Notes under the pieces: generated by a model
The model's database searches: none
Seen by the model: only the letters and a program-made list of their open reading frames with translations
Told to the model about the DNA's origin: nothing
Position numbers and translations under genes: made by a program
Part shown: in pieces, positions 39,951 to 52,274 of the stretch
How positions within the stretch are numbered: position 1 is the stretch's first letter
How the letters are laid out: each line of letters begins with the position of its first letter
Source of the DNA: Mycobacterium sherrisii
Lineage (GTDB): Bacteria; Actinomycetota; Actinomycetes; Mycobacteriales; Mycobacteriaceae
Assembly: GCF_002102355.1 (NCBI RefSeq)
Contig: NZ_LQPT01000082.1
Location: 62,001-126,000 of the forward strand
DNA: 64,000 nucleotides
Reading direction: 5' to 3'

Positions 39951-40172
39951 ATGGACAAGCAAACCCGCTTCCCGATCGGGGAGGCAATCTGGATCACCGT
40001 CGGCATCGTGCTGATGTTCGCTTTCGGTGATGCCTTCGTGCTGTCGGCTCTCGCGATGGCGGCCGCGACCATGGTCGCGGCATGGTGGGCGTACCGCAAG
40101 GTCGAGCACGAGCCCAAACCCGCTGGTAGTTCCGCGGCGCCGGCGACACTGCGCGGACCCGGCGCCGCGTAG
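39951..40172 (+). CDS. Small two-helix membrane protein
   Basis: 73 residues from ATG 39951: MDKQTRFPIGEAIWITVGIVLMF, then a second hydrophobic stretch AFVLSALAMAAATMVAAWWAY, and a charged tail with RKVEHEPKPAG. Both termini are probably cytoplasmic. No known motif. The position after thrT corresponds to the small hypothetical genes Rv3643/Rv3642c of M. tuberculosis, but sequence relation is not established. Confidence 0.65.
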   Translation: MDKQTRFPIGEAIWITVGIVLMFAFGDAFVLSALAMAAATMVAAWWAYRKVEHEPKPAGSSAAPATLRGPGAA

Positions 40173-40224
40173 GACCAGCCGCGGATGCGGTTTCCGGCAT
40201 CGCTTGGCCGGGTAGGTCACAGCG

Positions 40225-40344
40225 GTGACCACCGCCGAACAGCCGCCGCCCGAGGGTGACGAACAGCCCCCACAAGCCGCCCAAAGCAAGGACGCACCGA
40301 CCCACGAGACCGCCGACGGCGACGAGGACGGCCCCACCGCCTAG
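40225..40344 (+). CDS. Short acidic, proline-rich protein
   Basis: 39 residues from GTG 40225 to TAG 40342: MTTAEQPPPEGDEQPPQAAQ followed by a Lys/Asp/Glu-rich end. Likely disordered. It is too short for confidence; support is the continuous frame with coding-like third-position GC and the gene-free setting between two genes of opposite strand. The minus-strand reading of this stretch is longer but not better. No function can be given. Confidence 0.35.
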   Translation: MTTAEQPPPEGDEQPPQAAQSKDAPTHETADGDEDGPTA

Positions 40345-40365
40345 TTGCGAACCGGCGGCAACCAT

Positions 40366-43472
<3,107 letters not shown>

Positions 43473-43496
43473 CGTCGAGTCCTTCTCATCTCGGGC

Positions 43497-44198
43497 TCAT
43501 CTCGGGATCCGGCTGCGCAGGAACCCGTCGAAAATAATGTTGACGCCGTTGAGCAGCGGCTGGCCCTTGGATCGCGAGTATTCGGTGTACAACACCTCGA
43601 CCGGTTGTTCGGCCACCCGCCAATGGTTTTCGGCGACGAGCATGATGATTTCGTTGGCGTGGCTCATGCCGCTCATGGTGATGTCGAGCCCGTCGGCCAC
43701 CGTCTTGTTGAACACCCGCAGCCCGTTGTTGGTGTCGGTCAGGCCAAGCCGGCGGCCGCGCCGGCTCAACCGCGCGGCGGTCTGCAGCACGAGCCGCTTG
43801 AGCAACGGCGGGCGGGTGGTCTCCTGCCCGCCGAATCGCGTGCCGATGATGATGTCGACGTCTTCGGTGGTGAGCCGGTCGATCATCGTGGCCACGTCCT
43901 TGACACGGTGCTGCCCGTCGGCGTCGAAGGTCGCGAACAGCTGCGCGCCGGGCTGCTTGCGGGCGTACTCGACGCCGGTCTGGATGGCCGCTCCCTGGCC
44001 GAGGTTGACCGGGTGGCGCACCAGATGGGCGCCGGCCCGGCGGGCCAGTTCGCCGGTGTCGTCGGTGCTGCCGTCGTCGACGCACACGACGTTGTCGAAG
44101 ACCGAGCGCACATCGGCGATCACCTCGCCGATGACGGTGGCTTCGTTGAAGGCGGGAATGACGATCCAGGCGCCGGGGTAGTGCGTTTCGATGCTCAC
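43497..44198 (-). CDS. ppgS: Polyprenyl-phosphate GalNAc synthase PpgS (GT-A family)
   Basis: 233 residues from GTG 44198. Dolichol-phosphate-mannose-synthase fold with the DDG motif at 41-43 (VDDGSTDD) and DAD at 92-94 (FDADGQH), which coordinate metal and UDP-sugar. There is no membrane helix, matching the need for the small membrane helper. In M. tuberculosis Rv3631 makes polyprenyl-phospho-N-acetylgalactosamine, the donor for galactosamine on arabinogalactan. It is preceded by a 14-base gap from the exporter-like gene. Confidence 0.88.
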   Translation of the reverse strand: MSIETHYPGAWIVIPAFNEATVIGEVIADVRSVFDNVVCVDDGSTDDTGELARRAGAHLVRHPVNLGQGAAIQTGVEYARKQPGAQLFATFDADGQHRVKDVATMIDRLTTEDVDIIIGTRFGGQETTRPPLLKRLVLQTAARLSRRGRRLGLTDTNNGLRVFNKTVADGLDITMSGMSHANEIIMLVAENHWRVAEQPVEVLYTEYSRSKGQPLLNGVNIIFDGFLRSRIPR

Positions 44199-44212
44199 CA
44201 GGTTAGTCAGGG

Positions 44213-45511
44213 TTAGCCGGTTAGGTGCTCGGCACGCGCCAGGGCCAAGAGGTGTACTGCGATTCCCACCAGCGGACCACAGCACAGGGCGACCACGGTC
44301 CGGGTCTCCAGCGGCAACGGCAGCAGCAGCAAGACCGCGGACGCCACCGTTGCGCCGACCCAACCGAGTGCGTACGCGCGGTGCAGCGCGGCGGCGACCG
44401 TCGCCGCGCCGGTGAGGGTCAGCATTGCGATCGACACCGCCGCGCCGGTCAGCCATGCCAGCAGGGCGCTGCTGGCGTCGTATTGCGATCCGAACGCCAC
44501 CCGTAACAGCCACGGTCCGAGCAGCCCGGCGGCGATCACCCCGACCGCGCCGATGCCGCCGATGAGCGCGGCCGGCGCGAGCAGCGCGCGCAGCCGGTTG
44601 CGGCGTTCGTCGACGAAGTGCGCGATCAGGTTGCCCTGCATCGCGGTCAGCGGCACCAGCAGCGGCGCCCGGGTCAGCGTCACCGCCAAAATGATCACAC
44701 CGCCTTGTGCGCCAAGCTCATTCGACGTCAACTTGAGCAGCACCGGGAATCCCATCACCAGGATCGCGCTCGCCCCGGCGGCGGTGATCGAATGCGCGGT
44801 GCCCCGCAGGAACGTCATGGTGTCGCCCGGCGTGAGCAGGCGGGCCGCCGCGCGGGCGCCGGGCGCGGCCAGCAGGATGATCAGCCAGGCGACCGCACCG
44901 GCCACGGTCGCCCACAGGTACCCGGTCAGGCCCCAGCCGAGCACAAACGTCGTGGTCGCGACCGCCACCCGCATGACCGCGTCGGTCACCATCAATGCGC
45001 CGTACTGGCTCCACCGGTCGGTCCCGGCCAACATGCCCAGCAGCGTGGCGTGTACACAGAAACCGGCCAGCCCGATGGCCAGCAGGGCCACCGACAGCCA
45101 GCGCTCCTGGACGAACACCCGCCCGCTCCACAGTGGTGAGCTGCCAGCGATGACGACGGCCGCCGCGACGCCGACCAGCGCCGCCACCCGCAGCGGATGG
45201 TTGCGCGGTCCGCCCAGGAATGCTGCCGCCGCGGGGGACCGGGTGGCGCGGACCTCCCGCGTCGTCTCCTGCAGTAGGCCGAAGGCGGCCCCGGTGGCCA
45301 GGCCGAACGCGCCCCAGAACACGCCGAACACCGAGAAACCGCCCGGGGCCAGGTCGCGGGCGGCCAGATAGATGACGGCGTAGCCGCATACCGCGGTCAG
45401 CACGGTCGCGATAGCCACCCGAGCCACGCTGCCGCGCGCGATCGGTCCCTGGGACGGTCCCGCGGCCGGGGCAGCACCCAGGGGCGCCGCCGCGCCGCCG
45501 ACTTCGGTCAC
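44213..45511 (-). CDS. Polysaccharide-exporter-like polytopic membrane protein (Rv3630 type)
   Basis: 432 residues with twelve or more hydrophobic helices and a MATE/Wzx-like arrangement: an N-terminal glycine/alanine-rich extension, then paired helix bundles with a long loop including the FLRGTAHSITAAGASAILVMG stretch. By position it may flip a polyprenyl-linked sugar made by the downstream PpgS; this is inference. First gene of a three-gene minus-strand unit. Confidence 0.82.
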   Translation of the reverse strand: MTEVGGAAAPLGAAPAAGPSQGPIARGSVARVAIATVLTAVCGYAVIYLAARDLAPGGFSVFGVFWGAFGLATGAAFGLLQETTREVRATRSPAAAAFLGGPRNHPLRVAALVGVAAAVVIAGSSPLWSGRVFVQERWLSVALLAIGLAGFCVHATLLGMLAGTDRWSQYGALMVTDAVMRVAVATTTFVLGWGLTGYLWATVAGAVAWLIILLAAPGARAAARLLTPGDTMTFLRGTAHSITAAGASAILVMGFPVLLKLTSNELGAQGGVIILAVTLTRAPLLVPLTAMQGNLIAHFVDERRNRLRALLAPAALIGGIGAVGVIAAGLLGPWLLRVAFGSQYDASSALLAWLTGAAVSIAMLTLTGAATVAAALHRAYALGWVGATVASAVLLLLPLPLETRTVVALCCGPLVGIAVHLLALARAEHLTG

Positions 45512-45647
45512 CGAGACGGCGCCTTCGGCAGATCCCCGCTTCGCGCCGCCGCTATCGCCACAATCTGAAAATACTAAGTGCGCGCCGGCAGGGGCTGGCG
45601 GTGACGACCAGCTACGCCCTAATGTGGGCGCCTGTCAGGAAGGATCC

Positions 45648-46733
45648 ATGGCAGCCGCTCGCATCTTCGGGATTTCGCTGATAGTCACCTTGGCGGCCCT
45701 GATCCTCGGGTTCCTCCACGGCGGGTTCGACGCCCTGTACCTGCTGGTCGTCCTCGGTGTTCTCGAGGTGTCGCTGTCCTTCGACAACGCGGTGATCAAC
45801 GCGACCGTGCTGAAGCGGATGAGCCCGTTCTGGCGGCAGATGTTTTTGACCATCGGGATCCTGATCGCCGTCTTCGGTATGCGGCTGCTGTTCCCCTTGC
45901 TCATCGTGTGGGCCACCGCCGGCGTCGACCCGGTGCGCGCGCTGGAGTTGGCGGCCGAGCCGCCCCCGCACGGCGCGCTGGAATTCCCGGACGGGTCGCC
46001 CAGCTACGAGAAGCTCGTCACCTCAGCGCACCCGCAGATCGCCGCGTTCGGCGGCCTGTTCTTGCTGATGCTGTTTCTGGATTTCCTCTTCAACGACCGA
46101 GATATCAAGTGGCTCAAGTGGATTGAGGTACCGTTCGCCCGGGTCGGGCGTCTTGCCGAAGTGTCGGTGGTGGTCGCGGCCGCCGCGCTCGTCGTGGTCG
46201 GCACGCAGCTGACCCACTCCAGCGACGAGCGCGCGACGGTGTTGACGGCCGGGCTGCTGGGCCTGGTGAGCTACCTGATCGTCAACAGCCTGAGCCAGGC
46301 GTTCCGGCCCGCGGGCATCGACGACGACAACGATCCGACGGAGGCGCCCGTGCTGGCCACGGGCCGGGCCGGGCTGACCCTGTTCGTCTACCTGGAGGTG
46401 CTCGACGCGGCCTTCTCGTTCGACGGGGTCACCGGCGCCTTCGCGATCACCTCGGACCCGATCGTCATCGCCCTGGGGCTCGGGCTGATCGGCTCGATGT
46501 TCGTCCGGTCGATCACGATCTATCTGGTCCAGCAGCAGACCTTGGACCGCTTCGTGTACCTCGAACACGGCGCACACTGGGCGATCGGCGCGTTGTCGGT
46601 GATCATGCTGCTGTCGATCGAGGAGCGGTACCGGATCCACGAAGTCGTGACCGCCTCGGTAGGCGTGGTCGTCATCGGCGCGGCGCTCGGGTGGAGCGTG
46701 CTGTGCAACCGCCGCGCCGCCGCGGCCGACTGA
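45648..46733 (+). CDS. DUF475/TerC-like membrane protein (Rv3629c type)
   Basis: 361 residues from ATG 45648 with GGAAGGA upstream. About nine hydrophobic helices. The motif VLEVSLSFDNAVINA and its second copy VLDAAFSFDGVTGAF form the acidic FDNA/FDG pair typical of the TerC/DUF475 superfamily, thought to bind or move metal ions. It ends 12 bases from the convergent ppa. Shorter than the M. tuberculosis annotation (about 397), which may use an earlier start. Confidence 0.88.
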   Translation: MAAARIFGISLIVTLAALILGFLHGGFDALYLLVVLGVLEVSLSFDNAVINATVLKRMSPFWRQMFLTIGILIAVFGMRLLFPLLIVWATAGVDPVRALELAAEPPPHGALEFPDGSPSYEKLVTSAHPQIAAFGGLFLLMLFLDFLFNDRDIKWLKWIEVPFARVGRLAEVSVVVAAAALVVVGTQLTHSSDERATVLTAGLLGLVSYLIVNSLSQAFRPAGIDDDNDPTEAPVLATGRAGLTLFVYLEVLDAAFSFDGVTGAFAITSDPIVIALGLGLIGSMFVRSITIYLVQQQTLDRFVYLEHGAHWAIGALSVIMLLSIEERYRIHEVVTASVGVVVIGAALGWSVLCNRRAAAAD

Positions 46734-46745
46734 CCCGTGGGGCGG

Positions 46746-47234
46746 TTAGTGCCCGGCTTCCTTGAAGCGCGCGAAGGAGCGCTCCACCTCGGCCTCGGCC
46801 TCGGCGCGGCCGACCCAGTCCGCCGCCTTGACGTACTTGCCGGGCTCGAGCGCCTTGTATTGCGAGAAGAAGTGTTTGATGACGTCCAACTCGTAGGCCG
46901 GAACATCGCCGATGTCCTGGATGTGGTCCCACCGGTAATCTCCGGCCGGCACGCACAACACCTTGTCGTCCCCGCCGGCCTCATCGACCATCTTGAACAT
47001 GCCCACGGGGCGCGCCTCGACCAGCACACCGGGGAACACCGACTCGGGCAGCAGCAACAACACGTCCAGCGGGTCGCCGTCTTCACCGAGGCTGTTCTCG
47101 ATGAAGCCGTAGTCGGTGGGGTAGGCCATCGACGTGTAGAGGTAACGGTCGAGCTTCACCCGACCGGTCTCGTGATCGACTTCGTACTTGTTCCGTTGGC
47201 CTTTCGGAATCTCGATGACCACGTCGAATTGCAC
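46746..47234 (-). CDS. ppa: Inorganic pyrophosphatase
   Basis: 162 residues, identical in length to M. tuberculosis Ppa, from GTG 47234 with AAGGAGC 9 bases upstream; a longer frame to 47303 lacks support. Family I signature with the metal aspartates D52, D54 and D57 in EDGDPLD, and K/E/Y residues in [10 protein letters not shown]. It hydrolyses pyrophosphate as a hexamer in the cytoplasm. Divergent from dacB. Confidence 0.97.
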   Translation of the reverse strand: MQFDVVIEIPKGQRNKYEVDHETGRVKLDRYLYTSMAYPTDYGFIENSLGEDGDPLDVLLLLPESVFPGVLVEARPVGMFKMVDEAGGDDKVLCVPAGDYRWDHIQDIGDVPAYELDVIKHFFSQYKALEPGKYVKAADWVGRAEAEAEVERSFARFKEAGH

Positions 47235-47362
47235 TGTCGGAAGCTCCTTTGAAGAAAAGTCCATCGGGGTGGCCCCGGGGGGCCCAGGTTCGTCGCGGAT
47301 CAACCCTAGTCGAGCGCGATTTCCCAGATTCGGCAGAATGGGACCAAACAGTCAGGAGAGTG

Positions 47363-48748
47363 ATGGGTCCTACTCGCTGGCGGAAATCCACTCAGGTGTT
47401 GATCGGATTGGCCGTGCTGGCGTTCGTCGCCGCCGTGGTGGCCGCCGCAACGTTCTTCACCATGGGTGGGCACGGCAGTGGCGCCACTCACGCTCCCGTA
47501 CCGCCGCCCCGTCCGCCGATCCTGAAGCCGGGTGTCGTGCCCGTTGCCGACAACGCCGAGACGCCGTCGCCCGCCGCGCTGGCGGCCGTGCTGGCGCCCG
47601 TGGTGGCCGATCCGAATCTGGGCCGGTTCGGCGGCCGGATCACCGATGCGCTCACCGGCAACCAGCTGTGGCAGGTGGCCGACGACCTGCCGCTGGTCCC
47701 GGCGTCGACGAACAAGGTGCTGACCGCGGCCGCGGCACTGCTGACGCTGGATCGGCAGGCCCGTATCAGCACCCGGGTGGTGGCCGGCAGCCCGAACGCG
47801 CAGGGGCCGGTCGTGCTGGTCGGCTCGGGCGATCCGACGCTGTCCGCGGCGCCGCCCGACGTTCCCACCTGGTACCGCGGCGCGGCCCGGATCGGTGATT
47901 TGGTGGAGCAGATCCATCGCAGCGGCATGACGCCGACGGCTGTGCAGGTGGACATCTCGGCGTTTTCCGGTCCGACGATGGCGCAGGGCTGGGACCCGGC
48001 CGACATCGACAACGGGGACATCGCGCCGATCGAGCCGGTGATGATTGACTGCGGGCGTATCCAGCCCACCACCGTCAACTCGCGGCGCTCCAAGACACCG
48101 GCGCTGGACGCCGGACGCGAGCTGGCGAAGGCGCTGGGGCTGGACCCGGCCGCGGTGACCATCGGGACGGCGCCGTCCGGGGCGCGGCAGCTGGCGGTGG
48201 TGCAATCCGCGCCGCTGGTACAGCGGCTCGGCGAGATGATGGACCACTCCGACAATGTGCTGGCCGAATCCATCGGGCGTGAGGTGGCGGCGGCAATCAA
48301 CCGGCCGCGCAGCTTCGCCGGCGCGGTCGACGCGGTGACCAACAGGTTGAACACCGCGCACGTCGACACCGGCGGCGCCACACTGCTGGACTCCAGCGGA
48401 CTTTCCGTCGACGACCGCCTGACCGCCCGCACGCTCGACGGGACGGTGCAGGCGGCCGCCGGGCCGGACCAGCCGTCGCTGCGCGCGCTGCTGGATCTGC
48501 TGCCGATCGCCGGCGGCAGCGGGACACTGGCCGACCGCTTCCTCGACCAGGCCACCAATCAGGGCCCGGCCGGCTGGTTGCGTGCCAAAACCGGATCGTT
48601 GACCGCCATCAACTCGCTGGTCGGGGTGCTCACCGACCGCAGTGGGCGAGTGCTCACGTTCGCGTTCATCTCCAACGCCGCGGGCCCCAACGGGCGCAAC
48701 GCGATGGACGCGGTGGCCGCCCGGCTGTGGACGTGCGGGTGCACATGA
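47363..48748 (+). CDS. dacB: D-alanyl-D-alanine carboxypeptidase DacB (PBP4/S13 family)
   Basis: 461 residues, as in M. tuberculosis Rv3627c. One N-terminal membrane helix (12-31) and a proline-rich linker lead to the penicillin-binding fold: STNK with S115/K118, SDN at 296-298 and KTG at 409-411. It trims the terminal D-alanine or cleaves peptide crosslinks in peptidoglycan outside the membrane. CAGGAG lies upstream of ATG 47363. Its stop overlaps the zincin start (ATGA). Confidence 0.94.
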   Translation: MGPTRWRKSTQVLIGLAVLAFVAAVVAAATFFTMGGHGSGATHAPVPPPRPPILKPGVVPVADNAETPSPAALAAVLAPVVADPNLGRFGGRITDALTGNQLWQVADDLPLVPASTNKVLTAAAALLTLDRQARISTRVVAGSPNAQGPVVLVGSGDPTLSAAPPDVPTWYRGAARIGDLVEQIHRSGMTPTAVQVDISAFSGPTMAQGWDPADIDNGDIAPIEPVMIDCGRIQPTTVNSRRSKTPALDAGRELAKALGLDPAAVTIGTAPSGARQLAVVQSAPLVQRLGEMMDHSDNVLAESIGREVAAAINRPRSFAGAVDAVTNRLNTAHVDTGGATLLDSSGLSVDDRLTARTLDGTVQAAAGPDQPSLRALLDLLPIAGGSGTLADRFLDQATNQGPAGWLRAKTGSLTAINSLVGVLTDRSGRVLTFAFISNAAGPNGRNAMDAVAARLWTCGCT

Positions 48749-49797
48749 CGCAGTCGTCCGAGCTGACCCTGGGTACCGCCGTCGATTGGGGCTTCGCCGC
48801 CACCGTCGGCGTCCGGTTGGCCCGGCCCGGTCCACCGGCCAGCGATTACACCCGCCGCCAGGTCATCGAGGAGCTGGCAAGTTCGGCGACGAAGGCCGAT
48901 CCGCTGGTGCGTGACGTCACCGGGTTGGCCACCGGCGGCGAAGTACCGGCGGCGCGCGTCGTGGACCGCCGGGAGTGGGTTCGCGCGGCGGCGCACTCGA
49001 TGCGGTTGATGACCAACGGCACCGAAACGCCGCGCGGCTTGGTGACCGGCCGGGTCACGGGTGCGCAGACCGGAGCGGTGCTGGCGTTCGTGGCGTCCGG
49101 CATCCTCGGCCAGTACGACCCGTTCGCCGCCGACAAAGAGGGTTGCTTGCTGCTGGTCTACCCCAACGTCATCGCGGTCGAGCGGCAGCTGCGGGTGCCG
49201 CCGGCCGATTTCCGGCTGTGGGTGTGCCTGCACGAGGTGACGCATCGCGTGCAATTCACCGCCAATCCGTGGCTGCCCGATTACATGTCGGACGCGCTGG
49301 CGGTGCTGACCCGCGACGCGGGTGACAACATCGGCGAGGTGACGAGCCGGCTGGCCGACTACGTGCGCAATCGCGCTCTGGGCGGGCCCGAATCCGACGG
49401 CGGCCCGACCGGGATCGTCGGGCTGGTACGCGCCGTCCAGTCCGAGCCGCAGCGCCAGGCGCTGGATCAGCTGCTGATGCTGGGCACTTTGCTGGAAGGA
49501 CATGCCGAGCACGTGATGGACGCCGTCGGGCCCAAGGCCGTGCCGTCGGTGGCCACCATCCGCGGCCGATTCGACGACCGGCGGCAACGCAAGCAACCGC
49601 CGCTGCACCGGCTGCTGCGCGCCCTGCTCGGCCTCGACGCCAAGCTCAGCCAGTACACCCGCGGCAAGGCCTTCGTCGACGAGGTCGTGGCCCGGGTCGG
49701 CATGGCGCGGTTCAACGCGATCTGGTCGGGCCCCGAGACATTGCCGCTGACCGCCGAAATCGAAGAGCCCCAGCGATGGATCGACAGGGTCCTGTAG
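48745..49797 (+). CDS. Zinc-dependent metalloprotease-fold protein (Rv3626c type)
   Basis: 350 residues, the same as M. tuberculosis Rv3626c. Zincin motif H163-EVT-H167 (CLHEVTHRVQF) with LEGHAEHVMDAV downstream, a second-site glutamate helix typical of PF10103 (Zincin_2). This actinobacterial family has been tied by genome context to F420-using organisms, but no substrate is known. ATG 48745 overlaps the dacB stop, and its 3' end overlaps tilS by 22 bases. Confidence 0.92.
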   Translation: MTQSSELTLGTAVDWGFAATVGVRLARPGPPASDYTRRQVIEELASSATKADPLVRDVTGLATGGEVPAARVVDRREWVRAAAHSMRLMTNGTETPRGLVTGRVTGAQTGAVLAFVASGILGQYDPFAADKEGCLLLVYPNVIAVERQLRVPPADFRLWVCLHEVTHRVQFTANPWLPDYMSDALAVLTRDAGDNIGEVTSRLADYVRNRALGGPESDGGPTGIVGLVRAVQSEPQRQALDQLLMLGTLLEGHAEHVMDAVGPKAVPSVATIRGRFDDRRQRKQPPLHRLLRALLGLDAKLSQYTRGKAFVDEVVARVGMARFNAIWSGPETLPLTAEIEEPQRWIDRVL

Positions 49798-50744
49798 GAC
49801 AGCTGCGCGCGGCTGTCGAGGCGTTCACCAACACCCATCGGCTCGACGGGGACCACTGGTCGGTGGCGCTGTCCGGTGGAGCCGACTCCCTTGCCCTCAC
49901 CGCTGTGGCGGCCCCGCTGCGGGCGACCACCGCGCTGATCGTGGATCACGGCCTGCAGGCCGAGTCAGCCGCCGTCGCCGAAACCGCACGTGCCCAAGCG
50001 ATCGCGTTGGGATGCGTTGCCGCACAAGTGATTCCCGTTGACGTCGGTCCCGCCAGACCGGCCGGGGGTCCCGAGGCCGCGGCGCGCACCGCCCGCTACG
50101 GCGCCTTGCGTGCGGCCCGGTGCGGCCCGGTGCTGTTAGCCCACACCCTCGACGACCAAGCCGAGACGGTACTGCTCGGGTTGGGCCGCGGTTCCGGGCC
50201 CCGCTCCATCGCCGGGATGCGCCCGCACGATCCGCCGTGGTGCCGGCCGCTGCTCGGGATCCGGCGCGCCACCACCCACGCCGCCTGCCGGGAGCTGGGC
50301 TTGACCGCCTGGCAGGACCCGCACAACACCGACCGCCGCTTCACCCGAACCCGGCTGCGGCTCGAGGTGCTGCCGCTGCTCGAGGAGGTGCTGGGCGGCG
50401 GCGTGGCCGAGGCGCTGGCCCGCACCGCGACCGCACTGCGCGAGGACACGGATTTCATCGACGAGCTGGCGGCCGCGGCACTGCCCGGCGTCACGGCGGG
50501 TTCCGGGCTGCACGCGGCCCCGCTGGCCGACCTGGCCGAGCCGGTGCGGCGGCGGGTCATCCGGGCCTGGCTGCTGGCCGGCGGCGCCGCCGGGCTCACC
50601 GACAAGCAGATCCGCGGCGTCGACCGGCTGATTACGGCGTGGCGCGGCCAGGGCGGCGTGGCGGTCGGTTCCGACGTGCCGCGCGAGCGGCTGATCGCGG
50701 GGCGGCGCGACGGTGTGCTCGTCCTGCGCCGTGAACCTGTGTGA
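49776..50744 (+). CDS. tilS: tRNA(Ile)-lysidine synthetase
   Basis: 322 residues. PP-loop motif SGGADS (33-38), DHGLQ and HTLDDQAETVLLGLGRGSG are all present. It converts the CAT-anticodon tRNA-Ile wobble cytidine to lysidine so AUA is read. Its C-terminal part is short, as usual in actinobacteria. It starts inside the zincin gene and is followed 60 bases later by hpt, a conserved order. Confidence 0.95.
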   Translation: MDRQGPVGQLRAAVEAFTNTHRLDGDHWSVALSGGADSLALTAVAAPLRATTALIVDHGLQAESAAVAETARAQAIALGCVAAQVIPVDVGPARPAGGPEAAARTARYGALRAARCGPVLLAHTLDDQAETVLLGLGRGSGPRSIAGMRPHDPPWCRPLLGIRRATTHAACRELGLTAWQDPHNTDRRFTRTRLRLEVLPLLEEVLGGGVAEALARTATALREDTDFIDELAAAALPGVTAGSGLHAAPLADLAEPVRRRVIRAWLLAGGAAGLTDKQIRGVDRLITAWRGQGGVAVGSDVPRERLIAGRRDGVLVLRREPV

Positions 50745-50804
50745 ATTGCCCTAAATTGTCGGCGCCGTTGGTTGTTCGGCGGCCGACGTGGCACGCTGTG
50801 GGGC

Positions 50805-51404
50805 GTGGCCCAGATCTCCTCGGCGGTAACGCCTGAGCAGCCCGTGGACCTGTATCCGGGGGATATCAAGTCCGTGCTGCTCACCACGGAGCAGATCCAG
50901 GCGCGCATCGGCGAACTCGGCGAGCAGATCGGCAACGACTACGCCGCGGCGCAGAGCGACCAGGATCTGCTGTTGATTACCGTGCTCAAGGGCGCGGTCA
51001 TCTTTGTCACCGACCTGGCTCGCGCGATCCCGCTGCCGACGCAGTTCGAGTTCATGGCCGTCAGTTCCTACGGCTCCTCGACGTCGTCGTCGGGTGTGGT
51101 GCGCATTCTCAAAGACCTGGACCGCGACATCAACGATCGCGATGTGCTGATCGTCGAGGACATCGTGGACTCCGGCCTGACGTTGTCCTGGCTGCTGCGA
51201 AACCTCAAGACTCGACGTCCCCGCTCGCTGCGGGTGTGCACGCTGCTGCGCAAGCCCGACGCGCTGCGCGCCAACACCGACATCGCCTATGTCGGCTTCG
51301 ACATCCCTAACGAGTTCGTGGTCGGTTATGGCTTGGACTACGACGAGCGCTACCGCGACCTGTCCTACATCGGCACGCTGGACCCGCGGATCTACGAGCA
51401 ATAG
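50805..51404 (+). CDS. hpt: Hypoxanthine-guanine phosphoribosyltransferase
   Basis: 199 residues from GTG 50805. The PRPP-binding loop [13 protein letters not shown] is at 114-126, LKGAVIF at 61-67 and a [13 protein letters not shown] closing motif. It salvages hypoxanthine and guanine to IMP and GMP. The stop is 8 bases from the convergent XRE-cupin gene. In M. tuberculosis lpqG follows directly; here about 6.4 kb of extra genes intervene. Confidence 0.95.
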   Translation: MAQISSAVTPEQPVDLYPGDIKSVLLTTEQIQARIGELGEQIGNDYAAAQSDQDLLLITVLKGAVIFVTDLARAIPLPTQFEFMAVSSYGSSTSSSGVVRILKDLDRDINDRDVLIVEDIVDSGLTLSWLLRNLKTRRPRSLRVCTLLRKPDALRANTDIAYVGFDIPNEFVVGYGLDYDERYRDLSYIGTLDPRIYEQ

Positions 51405-51412
51405 AGCCGAGT

Positions 51413-52159
51413 TCACGCGTCGGGGTAGGCGGTGATCGCCAAGAACCGGATCGGCAGGCGCACCAATTGATGCGGGCCATGCAGCGTCTCGCCGTCGAGC
51501 AACAACGTGTCGCCCGGGCGCAGCGTGTATTCGGCGTCGCCGTGGCCGTAGACCATCACGCCTTCGAGCATGTAGAGGACCTCGGTGCCGGGATGTTGAA
51601 ACTGCGGAAAGACTTCGCTGGCTTCGGTCAGGGTCACCAGCACCGGTTCGAGCCGCTTGTGCGGGCCCCGCAGTGCTCCTAGCAGTTCGTAGTGGTGTCC
51701 CACCCGGGTGCCGCGGCCGATGATCGTCGAGCCGCGCCCGTTCTCGGTGTAGACCGCGTCGTGTCCGGTGTCGGCGCCGCGGAACAGCACGGTCACCGGG
51801 ACGTCCAGGCCCGCCGCCAGCCTGGCCAGCGTGGAAAGACTGCACGACGTTTGCGCGTTCTCGATCTTGGACAGCATGGCCTTGGAGATTCCGACCCGGC
51901 CGGCCATGTCGGCGATCGACAGCCCGGCCGCCCGCCGCAGGCCGCGGACCTGGCGGGCGATGGCCTTCTCCAGGTCGTTTCCGGTCAGCGCCTCAGCTAC
52001 CACTTCGCGCTGGACCGGCGCCGGATCGCCGCTGTCGCGGACGACCGTGGGTTCGCGCTCCTCCACGGCGCGCGAGTCTAACAGAAACGTTTCCTGTGAG
52101 GAAACACTTGTGGAGGAGTCTCGCCGGATTGTGGGGCCTGGCGGGATCATAGCGTTCAC
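51413..52159 (-). CDS. XRE-family transcription regulator with cupin domain
   Basis: 248 residues for the longest frame (GTG 52159). The helix-turn-helix is at about 66-120 (RQVRGLRRAAGLSIADMAGRVG, ISKAMLSKIENAQTSCSLST), and a single cupin at about 165-240 (HPGTEVLYMLEGVM, LRPGDTLLLDGETLHGPHQL) that should bind a small effector. This is the PuuR/SutR-like class controlling amine and amino-acid catabolism. The first ~50 residues are not conserved-looking and cover a perfect palindrome, so the real start may be GTG 52066 or 52003. Divergent from the glutamine-synthetase-like operon, its likely target. Confidence 0.9.
   Translation of the reverse strand: MNAMIPPGPTIRRDSSTSVSSQETFLLDSRAVEEREPTVVRDSGDPAPVQREVVAEALTGNDLEKAIARQVRGLRRAAGLSIADMAGRVGISKAMLSKIENAQTSCSLSTLARLAAGLDVPVTVLFRGADTGHDAVYTENGRGSTIIGRGTRVGHHYELLGALRGPHKRLEPVLVTLTEASEVFPQFQHPGTEVLYMLEGVMVYGHGDAEYTLRPGDTLLLDGETLHGPHQLVRLPIRFLAITAYPDA
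52089..52105. promoter_or_regulatory. Perfect 7-3-7 palindrome, candidate operator
   Basis: GTTTCCT GTG AGGAAAC is a perfect inverted repeat. It overlaps a second palindrome GAAACGTTTC (52084-52093). A single further half-site GTTTCCT lies at 52222-52228 before the glutamine-synthetase-like gene. It sits inside the longest reading of the regulator gene, 54-70 bases from its first codon. Confidence 0.6.
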
Positions 52160-52174
52160 TATGACGAATCTTCA

Positions 52175-52189
52175 TTTCACCTAATGAAA
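52175..52189. promoter_or_regulatory. TTTCA-N5-TGAAA inverted repeat in the divergent promoter region
   Basis: TTTCA CCTAA TGAAA lies in the 115-base gap between the regulator and the ligase gene, about 85 bases before the ligase start. It differs from the GTTTCCT element, so it may bind another factor. Confidence 0.45.
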
Positions 52190-52274
52190 CACCCAATTGA
52201 TGTGTTGGCAACATTCGACCGGTTTCCTCGTAGAACGAGATAGTCGCGATAAGTCACGCTGAGGGAGAACCGGG

